DNA of 56,358 nt from Myxococcota bacterium (lineage in GTDB: Bacteria; Myxococcota_A; UBA796; CAJQPC01): positions 1-56,358 of the forward strand of contig JAKLKD010000056.1 in assembly GCA_023150845.1 (NCBI GenBank), in the 5' to 3' direction. The position numbers were made by a program, and so were the translations under genes. The notes beneath the pieces are model-generated. The model ran no database searches and was not told where the DNA came from. It saw only the letters and a list, made by a program, of their open reading frames with translations. Positions 7,656-15,484 of the stretch are shown piece by piece; position 1 is the stretch's first letter; every line of letters starts with the position of its first letter.

Positions 7656-8044
7656 GTCTTCCGGCGACGGCGGCCCCACCACAGCGGAAACAGGAGCGCG
7701 GCGGCGCCGGTGTCGAGGGCGGGCTCCCCTCCGCAGGACCGGCACTCCTCGGCCTCGTCCACCTCGCCGTCGCAGTCGTTGTCCAGGCCGTCGCAGGTCT
7801 CGGGGATGTTGTCCACGACGCCGTCGCAGTCATCATCGAGGCCGTTACAAAGCTCCGGCGAGCCCGGGTAGATCGTCGGATCCTCGATGGCGCAGTCCAC
7901 GGAGTCGGGCCAGGTGTCCTCGTCGCTGTCCGCCCCGTGCAGCGGCCGCGTCGGCAGGCCGGGCCCGGCGCCGCCGGTGTCGTCGTCTTGGGCGAGGGCG
8001 GCGGGAGAGGCGGTGAGGAGCGTGATCAGCGCGGCGGTGAGCAT
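7640..8044 (-). CDS. Secreted MopE-repeat protein with C-terminal sorting signal
   Basis: 134 residues from the ATG at 8044, which gives a good signal peptide (MLTAALITLLTASPAALAQ). The mature part holds two MopE-type metal-binding repeats (family PF11617): ELCNGLDDDCDGVVDN and ETCDGLDNDCDGEVDE, after a TWPDSVDCAIEDPTIYPG lead-in. The end is ECRSCGGEPALDTGAAALLFPLWWGRRRRK: a Cys/Gly motif, a short hydrophobic stretch and an Arg cluster. This is the layout of MYXO-CTERM-like sorting tails, though the hydrophobic part is short. Likely a surface protein. Same strand as ruvC but separated by a promoter-bearing gap. Confidence 0.75.
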   Translation of the reverse strand: MLTAALITLLTASPAALAQDDDTGGAGPGLPTRPLHGADSDEDTWPDSVDCAIEDPTIYPGSPELCNGLDDDCDGVVDNIPETCDGLDNDCDGEVDEAEECRSCGGEPALDTGAAALLFPLWWGRRRRKTLDNP

Positions 8045-8097
8045 AGGCCAAACGTATCCCGATTCAGGCCCCCTCCGCAGGCCGGAGCGCCAGGGGC

Positions 8098-8949
8098 TCA
8101 AGGACCGCCCAACATCATCGGGCCCAGACGAACCGCCGAGGCCATGACGCCCAAGACCGTGAGCCCGATGAAGGCCAAGGCCGTGAGCTGCACGGCGCGG
8201 GTCTCCCGGGCCTGGTCGGCCATGGGCATCACGCTGCCCAAGACGAGGCCCGTGGCGAAGCCGCCGAGGTCCGCGGTGTTGAGCGAGGCGCCAAAGAGGA
8301 GCGGCATGCCCAAGAACAAGGCGGTGATCACCGTCATGCGCTTCATCAGCTCGGCGCCGCCCGCGCCGCCCCGGCGCCGCCCGAAGGCGATCAAGGCGCC
8401 CAGGAGCCCGCAGATGTTGGCGTCAGCGCCGACGAGGGGCTGGTCGCTCAGCAGGTTGTAGAGCGTGTGGCCGATGGCGCCGGTCACGAACCACAGCACA
8501 AGGAGCCGGGCCGGGCCGAAGTAGCTCGCGACGAGCTGCCCGATGCTGCGGGTCCACATGAGCTCAAAGGCGACGTGCACGAGGCTCGCGTGTAAGAAGC
8601 TGGAGGTGAGCACGGTCCACCAGCCCCCGAAGATGATGGCGATGCCGCCGGTCATGCCCAAGGTGTAGAGGATCCCGCCCGAGGGCGCGAAGGCCGTGTA
8701 GAGCGAGAAGCTCTGCAGGGTGCGCGTCACGGCGCTGGGGTCGAGGACGAGGCTCAGGACGTACATCCCGGCCACGGCCCCGACGAGCCAGAGGGAGGTG
8801 TCGGCGTCGGGGCCGATCAAGGCGTCGAGGCTACGCGGCGCGCGCACGAGGCCCGGCGCCGTCGCGCCGCAGTAGGGGCAGCTCGGCTCCGAGGAGTGGA
8901 TGAGCTTGCGGCAAGACGGGCAGAGGATCGAGCCCTCACGCTGGGCCAT
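8098..8949 (-). CDS. Rhomboid-family membrane protein lacking catalytic Ser and His (pseudoprotease), with zinc ribbon
   Basis: 283 residues. Residues 10-30 form a zinc ribbon (CPSC...CPYC). Six or so membrane helices follow with rhomboid landmarks: the TM2 phrase TSSFLHASLVHVAFELMW (usually 'TSlFLHggwlHl.gNm'), the TM4 phrase VGADANICGLLGALIAFG (usually GASGAI.GLLG) and the TM6 phrase ADLGGFATGLVLG (usually 'AHLGG...G'). By this alignment the nucleophile Ser is Asp, the following Gly is Ala, the catalytic His is Asp and the TM2 Asn is Glu. It should bind membrane proteins but not cleave them. The fold is well supported, the loss of activity is inferred from alignment by eye. ATG at 8949 with GGAG upstream. 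Confidence 0.82.
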   Translation of the reverse strand: MAQREGSILCPSCRKLIHSSEPSCPYCGATAPGLVRAPRSLDALIGPDADTSLWLVGAVAGMYVLSLVLDPSAVTRTLQSFSLYTAFAPSGGILYTLGMTGGIAIIFGGWWTVLTSSFLHASLVHVAFELMWTRSIGQLVASYFGPARLLVLWFVTGAIGHTLYNLLSDQPLVGADANICGLLGALIAFGRRRGGAGGAELMKRMTVITALFLGMPLLFGASLNTADLGGFATGLVLGSVMPMADQARETRAVQLTALAFIGLTVLGVMASAVRLGPMMLGGP

Positions 8950-8967
8950 TCGTCAATCTCCAAGACA

Positions 8968-10416
8968 TCAGGGGATCTTCGCCTCAAGCTCGGAGGCGAG
9001 CCGGTCGTAGCGCGCCTCCCCGGTGATGCCGTAGACCCGCCGCAAGAGCGCCACGGCCTCCTGGAGCCGCCCGAGGTCCTTCGCGGCGGCGGCCTGGGCG
9101 ACGAGCAGGGTGGGGTGGGGCACCCGGGCGGTGGCCTCGGCGAGCACGTTGTAGGCGGCTTGGGTCTGGCCGAGCTGGCTGTAGACCGAGACGATGGCCA
9201 TCACCGGCCGCGGGTCGGCGGGGCTGCGCCGGGCGACCTCAAAGAGCGTCGTGAGCGCGGCGTCGGCGCCGTCGGTGCCCAGCCGGGCCATGCCGACGGA
9301 GATGCCCAAGGAGGCGTCTTGGGGGCGCCGGGCCCATGCGGCCTCTAAGAGCGGCTTCGCCTCCCGCGCCTGCTTCCGGCCCAAGAGCAGGAGCCCCATC
9401 GCGGCCTGGGCGTCGGGGGAGTCCGGCGCGAGGCGTAAGGCGCGGCCCAAGGCGGCCTCGGCCCCGGCGAGATCCCCGCGGGCGCTCTTGACGTGTCCTT
9501 GGGCCAAGGCGACCAAGGCGGAGCTGGGGTGGGCCTTCGCGAGCTCGTCCAGCTCGACCAATGCGGCCACCGGGGCCTCTTCAGCGAGGGCCCGGGCCCG
9601 GGCGAGGCGCTCGGCCCCAGACCAGGTGATGGCGCCGGACTCGAGCTCCTTCACCTGCATCGCGAGCAGGTTCACCTGGGGCGAGGCCGGCACGAGGATG
9701 ATCGCCCGCTCGACCTGGGCCCGGGCCTCGGTGTAGCGCCCGTCCCGCATGAGCTCTTGGGCGAGCACGGCGTACACCCGGGGGTCGGTGGTCACCTTCT
9801 GGCTGGCTTGGGTGAGGATCTCCACGGCGCGCTCGGGGCGCAGCTCGGCGAGGGCGAGGTAAGCCTCGGGGTCCGTCGGCACGGCCTTGATCGCCGCCTC
9901 GGCGACCTTCACCGCCTCGTCGGGCTTCTCCAAGGCGATGCACACCGCGCCGAGGCCGATCCAGGCCTCGGGCAGGTTCGGGTCGAGCTTTAAGGCGAGG
10001 CGGTAGGCGCGCTCGGCCTGGTCGAGCTCACCCCGGGCGCGGTGCACCGACGCGAGGCCCATGTGCGCTCGGCCATAACGGGGCGCGATCTCCGCCGCGC
10101 GCAGGTACGCCGCCCGGGCGAGGTTGGCGTCGAGCGTGGCGCGGCCCAGGAGGTACCAGGCCAAGGCGTCACCTTCGCGGCCCTTGAGCCAGTCCTTGTA
10201 GAGCGCCTCGGACTCGGCGCCGAGGCCGAAGTTGAGCAGCACGTCGATGACGATCTCGTGGGCGACGACGTCGGTGGGGTCGGCCGCGACGGAGCGCCGC
10301 GCCTCCTCCAGGGCCTCGCCGACGCGCTCGGCGCGCAGGAGCCGGTCGGCGTCCGCAGACGTCGCCTGGGCCATCGGGGAGAGGGCGAGGGCGACCAGGA
10401 GCGTGAGGAAGGTCAA
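8968..10416 (-). CDS. Secreted tetratricopeptide repeat protein
   Basis: 482 residues from a TTG start with GAGGG 7 nt upstream; the N terminus (MTFLTLLVALALSPMAQAT) is a signal peptide. The rest is an almost continuous TPR solenoid: for example AWYLLGRATLDANLARAAYLRAAEIAPRY, ERAYRLALKLDPNLPEAWIGLGAV, ALVALAQGHVKSARGDLAGAEAALGRALRLAPDSPDA. At least ten repeats are visible. It is probably a periplasmic scaffold. It lies divergent to the TPR/PEGA protein at 10471 with only 54 bp between starts, so the two may share a regulatory region. Confidence 0.85.
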   Translation of the reverse strand: MTFLTLLVALALSPMAQATSADADRLLRAERVGEALEEARRSVAADPTDVVAHEIVIDVLLNFGLGAESEALYKDWLKGREGDALAWYLLGRATLDANLARAAYLRAAEIAPRYGRAHMGLASVHRARGELDQAERAYRLALKLDPNLPEAWIGLGAVCIALEKPDEAVKVAEAAIKAVPTDPEAYLALAELRPERAVEILTQASQKVTTDPRVYAVLAQELMRDGRYTEARAQVERAIILVPASPQVNLLAMQVKELESGAITWSGAERLARARALAEEAPVAALVELDELAKAHPSSALVALAQGHVKSARGDLAGAEAALGRALRLAPDSPDAQAAMGLLLLGRKQAREAKPLLEAAWARRPQDASLGISVGMARLGTDGADAALTTLFEVARRSPADPRPVMAIVSVYSQLGQTQAAYNVLAEATARVPHPTLLVAQAAAAKDLGRLQEAVALLRRVYGITGEARYDRLASELEAKIP

Positions 10417-10470
10417 GGCTTCGCCCTCTCGGTGCTATGCTTGGCGAGAAACGCGCGTGAAGGACCCCCG

Positions 10471-11757
10471 ATGCCTATCCTGCTCTCCGCCCTGACGCTC
10501 TCTCTCAGCCAGGTGGCGCTCGCGGCCAAGCTCCCCGAGGTCGCCGTGGTCGGCGTACACGTGGAGGGCCTCGACGCGACGGCCGGGGAGGCCGCCGCCG
10601 TGTCCATCGGCGAGGCCATCGAGCGCGGCGGCACCCTCACCTGGGTCGAGCCCCAGCGGGTGAGCGCCCGCATCAAGGGCCGCGAGGAGCTGATCATCGC
10701 CGACATGGCGCTCCGTGACGGCAAGGTGAAGCTTGAGGAGGGCCGCGTGCTCTACGAGCGCGCCCAGCCCGACCAGGCCATCCCGCTCCTCCAGCGCGCC
10801 ACCGTCGATCTGCGGGAGGGCATCGCCGCGACCGGGCGGACGACGGAGCTCATCGAGGCGTACCTGCTCCTGGGCATCGCCCACTACGCCATGGGGGAGG
10901 AGGACGCCGCCCGCGCCGCCTACCGTGAGGTCGTGATCCTCGATCCGGGCCGCGAGCTTGACCCCATCAGCTACCCGCCCCCGGTCATCGCGCTCTTCGA
11001 CAGCGTGCGGAAGGAGGTCCTCGACGCGGGCGTCGGCACCCTGAACCTCAACGGCGCCGACGCCGCCGTGCCGGTGAGCATCAACGTGGACGGGCGGCCC
11101 TTAGGCGTCGGCCCGCTCTCCGCCGAGCGCCTGCCCGCGGGCACCCACCACATCTTCGCCGTCGCCGAGGGTGGGCGCCGCAGCTACACCGCCGTCGAGC
11201 TCAAGGCCGGGGAGACGCTCGACATCACCGTGCCCGTCGCCCAGGTGGCCCTCGGTGTGCCCGGCGAGTCAACCTTGGCCCGCTCGGCCCAGATCGACCC
11301 GCTCTACCGCTCCATCGGTGAGCACGCCGACTCGACCCTCGTGCTCCTCGCCGGGGAGATCGGCGGGGACAAGGTCGCCGTGCAGCTCTACTCCCCGCGC
11401 ACCAAGAGCTTCTCCAAGGCGCTCGTCGCCGACGCCGGGGACGACCCCGTCGCCGCCATGGTCGATCTCATCCCGAGCCTCACCGGCTACGTCAACGACG
11501 CCGGTGACCTGCGCCCCGACCGCGTGAGCATCGACATCGCCCCCCTGGACCTCGACACCAACGCCGTGCTCACCCAGCTCCTCCTCGACCCCAACGAGGA
11601 GCTCCAGATTCAGTACATCGAGTCGGACAACAGCCGGTGGTGGCTGTGGACCGGCGTCGGCGCCATCGTCGCGGGCGGCGGCGCGGCCACGGCGGTGCTG
11701 CTCACCCGTGGTGAGCCCGAGGACAACGGCGTGATCATCCTCGGCCCGCTGCCCTGA
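10471..11757 (+). CDS. Secreted TPR/PEGA protein with C-terminal membrane helix
   Basis: 428 residues from the ATG at 10471 (AGGA upstream; the open frame runs further upstream but that part is antisense to the TPR gene). Signal peptide MPILLSALTLSLSQVALA. A TPR pair occupies about residues 85-160 (RVLYERAQPDQAIPLLQRA, AYLLLGIAHYAMGEEDAARAAYREVVILDPG). A PEGA-like surface domain follows at about 190-255 (VPVSINVDGRPLGVGPLSAERLPAGTHHI). A hydrophobic helix near the end (WWLWTGVGAIVAGGGAATAVLL) would anchor it. This layout is common in myxobacterial envelope proteins of unknown role. The convergent gene downstream is a kinase that also carries PEGA domains. Confidence 0.82.
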   Translation: MPILLSALTLSLSQVALAAKLPEVAVVGVHVEGLDATAGEAAAVSIGEAIERGGTLTWVEPQRVSARIKGREELIIADMALRDGKVKLEEGRVLYERAQPDQAIPLLQRATVDLREGIAATGRTTELIEAYLLLGIAHYAMGEEDAARAAYREVVILDPGRELDPISYPPPVIALFDSVRKEVLDAGVGTLNLNGADAAVPVSINVDGRPLGVGPLSAERLPAGTHHIFAVAEGGRRSYTAVELKAGETLDITVPVAQVALGVPGESTLARSAQIDPLYRSIGEHADSTLVLLAGEIGGDKVAVQLYSPRTKSFSKALVADAGDDPVAAMVDLIPSLTGYVNDAGDLRPDRVSIDIAPLDLDTNAVLTQLLLDPNEELQIQYIESDNSRWWLWTGVGAIVAGGGAATAVLLTRGEPEDNGVIILGPLP

Positions 11758-11794
11758 GCGGGGCCCGGCGGCGCCCAAAGCGGCGCGCCTGGGC

Positions 11795-13771
11795 TCAGTC
11801 GAGGGTGATGATCACCCGCTTGGTCTCGTTGCCGACGATGGTGACGGTCTCGGACTTGTCGAGGCCGATCTCGGCGTTCTTGACCTCGATCTTGTGGGGA
11901 CCGGCGGGCAAGGAGTAGTTGAAGAGCGGCGTCGTGCCGACCTTCTTGCCGTCGATGTAGACCTCGCCCCAGCGGTTGGAGGCCGCCAAGGACACGCTCA
12001 CCTTGCCCGGCGCGGCGCTGGGCGGCGGGGTGGGCGGCGTGGGGTTCGACGGGGCGGCGCTCGCCACGGAGAGCTTGCGGCTGAAGATGCGGCTCTCCCC
12101 GGCCTGGTCGGGGGCCTCGGCGCTGAAGCTCGAGTCCTCGTAGCCGCTCAGGCGCAGGCGCACCCGGTAGTCGCGGCCGACGACGGCACGATCCCAGGTG
12201 TAGGGCGTGGTGCCGAGCTCGCGGCCGTCCACGCTCACCGTCGCGCCTTTGGGGTCGGACTCAAAGACGATGGAGGAGTAGGCCCGGGGCGTGCTGTCGT
12301 CACGCTCGGGCTCGGTCGGGGCGACGGCGGTGAGCTTGATGGGGATGATCAGCTTCTCGCCCGCGGCGACGGTGACGGGCTCCTCGTAGGGCTCGTAGCC
12401 GTCGGCCTCGACGCGCAGCTTGTGCTCGCCGGGGGTGAGATCGCCGCGCTCCACGACCGTCTTGCCTTCGCCGACGAGCTCGCCGTCGTAGAAGAAGCGC
12501 GCGGGGACCTGGGTGCGCAGCACGAGGGCCCCGGTCGTGGGGCTCACCTTCACCTCGATCACCTGGGGCGGCGCCGGGGGCTGCATGAGCTTCCAGATCG
12601 CGAAGCCGAGTCCCATGAACAGGGCCAAGGACAAGGCCGTCATCGCGAAGAGCGGCCAGCGGCGCGGCGGCGGGTTCAGGGACGCGCTCGACGAGGGCCC
12701 CTCCTCCCACTCCCCAGGCGCCGGGGGCGGCGGCCGGGTGGCCTCACGCTCCTGCTGCTGGAGGTAGAGGGCCTTGGTGATCTTGGAGCCCTCCTCCAGC
12801 CGGTCCCGCTCGCCTTGGATGTCGTCGGCGAAGAGCTGGTCCATGAACAGCGCGAGGCTGCGCTGAATCGCCGTGGGGGTGCTGGGGTACATGTACTCCA
12901 GCAGGTCTTGTTGAAGCTCCCGGGCGTCGGCGTAGCGGCTCGTGAGGTCCTTCGAGAGCGCCTTCATCACCAGCTCGTCGAGGCGCTGGGGGATGTTCGG
13001 GTTCATCGAGGAGGGCGGGCGGATCGCGACGGACTTGATCTTCTCTAAGGTCTTGATCTCGTTCTCAGTCTTGAACAGGCGCCGCCCGGTCAGCATCTCG
13101 TAGAGGATGATGCCGACGGAGAAGATGTCCGACTGCTGGGTGACGTCTTCGCCCCGGGCCTGCTCGGGGCTCATGTACTCAAACTTGCCCTTGAGCACGC
13201 CGTCCTTGGTGTTGTACGTGGACATCTCGGCCTTGGCGATGCCGAAGTCCGCGATCTTCACCTCACCGGAGTAGGACACGAGCACGTTGGACGGCGACAT
13301 GTCGCGGTGGATGATGCCGAGGGGCTCCCCCTGGAGGTTCGTTTTTTTGTGGGCGTAATCGAGCCCCTTGCAGACCTCGTGCGCTATGAAGATCGCGAAC
13401 TCTTCGGGGAGCAGCTTGCGCTTCTGCGCGAGCTTGCGGAGGATCTGCTTGACGTCTTTGCCCTCGACGAGCTCCATCGCGATGTAGTAGTTGTCGCGAA
13501 TCTTCCCAAAATCATAAATCTGAACGAGGTTCGCGTGCTGTAACGAGACGGAGATCTTCGCCTCGTCGATGAACATCGACACGAAGTCTTCGTTGTCGCT
13601 GAGGTGCGCGAGGATTCGTTTGATGACCTGGAGCTTCTCAAAGCCCGCCGTGGAGTAGGTCTTGGCCTTGAAGATCTCGGCCATGCCGCCCGTGGCGACG
13701 CGGTCGATCAGGTAATACTTCCCGAACAGCTCCGGCTGGAACGTGGGCGGGGGCTGGGCCTGGGAATCCAT
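11795..13771 (-). CDS. Membrane Ser/Thr protein kinase with extracytoplasmic PEGA domains
   Basis: 658 residues from the ATG at 13771 (AGAGG upstream), preferred over the ATG at 13822. A Hanks-type kinase domain fills about 15-290: glycine-rich VATGGMAEIFKA, VIKR lysine, catalytic loop IHRDMSPSNVL, KIADFGIAK, APE-like YMSPEQARG. The HRDMSPSN loop replaces the usual HRDLKPxN, so the Lys two residues after Asp is Ser, a variant frequent in myxobacterial PknB-like kinases. One membrane helix follows (about 372-396) and then three PEGA repeats (VPARFFYDGELVGEG, GATVSVDGRELGTTPY, GEVYIDGKKVGTTPL). A cytoplasmic kinase with periplasmic sensor-like domains is the likely topology. Confidence 0.93.
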   Translation of the reverse strand: MDSQAQPPPTFQPELFGKYYLIDRVATGGMAEIFKAKTYSTAGFEKLQVIKRILAHLSDNEDFVSMFIDEAKISVSLQHANLVQIYDFGKIRDNYYIAMELVEGKDVKQILRKLAQKRKLLPEEFAIFIAHEVCKGLDYAHKKTNLQGEPLGIIHRDMSPSNVLVSYSGEVKIADFGIAKAEMSTYNTKDGVLKGKFEYMSPEQARGEDVTQQSDIFSVGIILYEMLTGRRLFKTENEIKTLEKIKSVAIRPPSSMNPNIPQRLDELVMKALSKDLTSRYADARELQQDLLEYMYPSTPTAIQRSLALFMDQLFADDIQGERDRLEEGSKITKALYLQQQEREATRPPPPAPGEWEEGPSSSASLNPPPRRWPLFAMTALSLALFMGLGFAIWKLMQPPAPPQVIEVKVSPTTGALVLRTQVPARFFYDGELVGEGKTVVERGDLTPGEHKLRVEADGYEPYEEPVTVAAGEKLIIPIKLTAVAPTEPERDDSTPRAYSSIVFESDPKGATVSVDGRELGTTPYTWDRAVVGRDYRVRLRLSGYEDSSFSAEAPDQAGESRIFSRKLSVASAAPSNPTPPTPPPSAAPGKVSVSLAASNRWGEVYIDGKKVGTTPLFNYSLPAGPHKIEVKNAEIGLDKSETVTIVGNETKRVIITLD

Positions 13772-13853
13772 CCGAGCGACCTCTTGCTGCTCTTCGCCCG
13801 GGGCGAAGCGAGCCGCCTTCACTCTAACTCGCGTCAGAGCCTCGCGCGGTCTC

Positions 13854-13874
13854 GCCTCAGTTCAGGGCTGAGGC
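13854..13874. promoter_or_regulatory. Small inverted repeat upstream of the kinase gene
   Basis: GCCTCAG (13854-13860) and CTGAGGC (13868-13874) are exact inverted repeats around TTCAGGG. The site is about 85-105 nt before the kinase start in a 228-bp gap with no gene. It may be an operator or a leader hairpin. Confidence 0.25.
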
Positions 13875-13999
13875 AGTGTACCGCAAGTTGAAGACGAGGG
13901 CTCTCTGGACACGTCAATAACGCGCTTCAGAGGATCTGTGAACCTCCGCGGTGATCCTCACGCCGCCCCCCCGATCGCCTCGGGACGCGCGGCGCGCGC

Positions 14000-14269
14000 T
14001 CACTCCGCGGCGGGCTCGTCGAAGTAGTCGCCGACGTCCTCGCAGGTCCACTCCTCGCGGAGATCGTCGGCAGCGCCGCGGCAGACCTCGAGCTCCTCGG
14101 CGGTGAAGGCCGAGCGGGGGCTCGCCTCGATGCACGCCTGGGGCTCGCCGTCGGGCACGGTGTAGCCGCACTCCTCAGCGTAAGCGGCGATCTCCTTACA
14201 CATGTCGGCGCAGGGGTTGGCGCAGGCGTTGAGCGCGACCAGGGCGGCGCAGGAGAGAATCAGGCGCAT
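14000..14269 (-). CDS. Small cysteine-rich lipoprotein
   Basis: 89 residues. The ATG at 14269 is chosen because GAGGAGG lies just upstream and the product then starts with a lipoprotein signal (MRLILSCAALVALNAC). The mature part has regularly spaced cysteines (ANPCADMCKEIAAYAEECGY, QACIEAS, EVCRGAADDL, WTCEDVGDYF), suggesting a small disulfide-bonded helical domain exported to the periplasm or outer membrane. I recognise no named family. Confidence 0.75.
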   Translation of the reverse strand: MRLILSCAALVALNACANPCADMCKEIAAYAEECGYTVPDGEPQACIEASPRSAFTAEELEVCRGAADDLREEWTCEDVGDYFDEPAAE

Positions 14270-14370
14270 CGGACCTCCTCGGCACGCTAACCTGTCACAG
14301 CGACCGCCCGGGCGCAACCGCTCCCCCGCATTGAGGAGACGCTCTGGACCTTCGGCCTGACACCTTCGGG

Positions 14371-15480
14371 GTGCTGCAGATCGAGCCGACCGATCGCTGC
14401 AACCTCTCCTGCTCGATGTGCGCGCCCCACCATGAGGGCTGGGCGCAGGTTCACGCCGTGCCCAAGGGGCTGATGGACCTCGGGCGTTACGCGGCGATCC
14501 TGCGCTCGCTGGAGGCCGAGGACTGCCGCTTTGACCACGTCATCTTTCAGTGGTTGGGCGATCCCTCCTTGCACCCGCAGCTTGAGGACATGCTCGCCCT
14601 GGCCCAAGACCACCTCGCCGGGCGCGTGGGCTACCTGCGCGTAGACACCAACGCCATCGTGCTCACCCCGGCGCGCATGGACCGGCTCGTGGAGGTCTAC
14701 GCCCGGCGGCCTGAGCTGCCGATCCTCTTCGTCTGCACCCTGGACGCCCACACCCCGGAGACCTACCACCGCGTGAAGGGCCAAGACGCCTTGGCGCGGG
14801 TGCGGCGCAACGTGCGGCACCTCATCATGCGCCGGGCCCAGCTCCCCTTCGCCGACGTCCGGCTCAACGTGCAGCTCCAGTTTGTGGTGCAGGAGGGCAA
14901 CCACCACGAGCTCGGCGCCTTCGTCGGGTACTGGTCGGACCTCCTGCGCTGCCAAGGCGGCGGCCGGGGCTACAGCGAGATCATGGTGAAGCGGCTCTCC
15001 GTGGGCGCGGGCGGCCCGGGGCAGCTCGCGGCGGATCAGCTCTACGAGGCTGCGACGGCCCGGGACGGCGTCGCCGAGGAGGACCGCGGCCACGTGCACG
15101 TGAAGGTCTGGCAGGACCGCCCCTGGCAGTCCACGGCGCTCACCCCGGCCCCGCGCCAGCCTTGCCCCGGCCTGTGGGTGACCCCGGTGATCCGCCACGA
15201 CGGCCACCTGATGATGTGCTGCGCCGACCTCGCCGGGCACCTCGACCTCGGGCCCCTGCACGAGTCCTCGTTCCGGGCCTTGTGGGGCGGGGCCCTCGCC
15301 ACAAAACGCCGCCTCGCCCACATCCAGGGGCGTTTCGACGAGGTGAGCCCCTGCGGGACCTGCGGCGGCATCGGCTGGTACAAGACTCGACCGGAGCAGG
15401 TCCGGGAGACGCTCATCGCCGCCGGGCGAGAGGAGCTCTGGCCGGAGTACGCGGCGCGCGCGGCGGGTGGGGCGCCCTGA
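14371..15480 (+). CDS. Radical SAM/SPASM-type enzyme
   Basis: 369 residues from GTG. The 4Fe-4S cluster motif is at the start (EPTDRCNLSCSMCAPHH, CxxxCxxC). The barrel follows (about 10-220) and then a cysteine-rich C-terminal region with CPGLWVTPVIRHDGHLMMCC and SPCGTCGGIGW, which looks like an auxiliary cluster (SPASM/Twitch) domain. Many such enzymes modify peptides or sugars; no precursor peptide gene is visible nearby. The reading frame extends 36 nt upstream without a stop, and a good Shine-Dalgarno sequence (GAGGAG, 14333-14338) sits before a CTG codon at 14344, so translation may start there rather than at the GTG. Confidence 0.85.
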   Translation: MLQIEPTDRCNLSCSMCAPHHEGWAQVHAVPKGLMDLGRYAAILRSLEAEDCRFDHVIFQWLGDPSLHPQLEDMLALAQDHLAGRVGYLRVDTNAIVLTPARMDRLVEVYARRPELPILFVCTLDAHTPETYHRVKGQDALARVRRNVRHLIMRRAQLPFADVRLNVQLQFVVQEGNHHELGAFVGYWSDLLRCQGGGRGYSEIMVKRLSVGAGGPGQLAADQLYEAATARDGVAEEDRGHVHVKVWQDRPWQSTALTPAPRQPCPGLWVTPVIRHDGHLMMCCADLAGHLDLGPLHESSFRALWGGALATKRRLAHIQGRFDEVSPCGTCGGIGWYKTRPEQVRETLIAAGREELWPEYAARAAGGAP

Positions 15481-15484
15481 GGGC

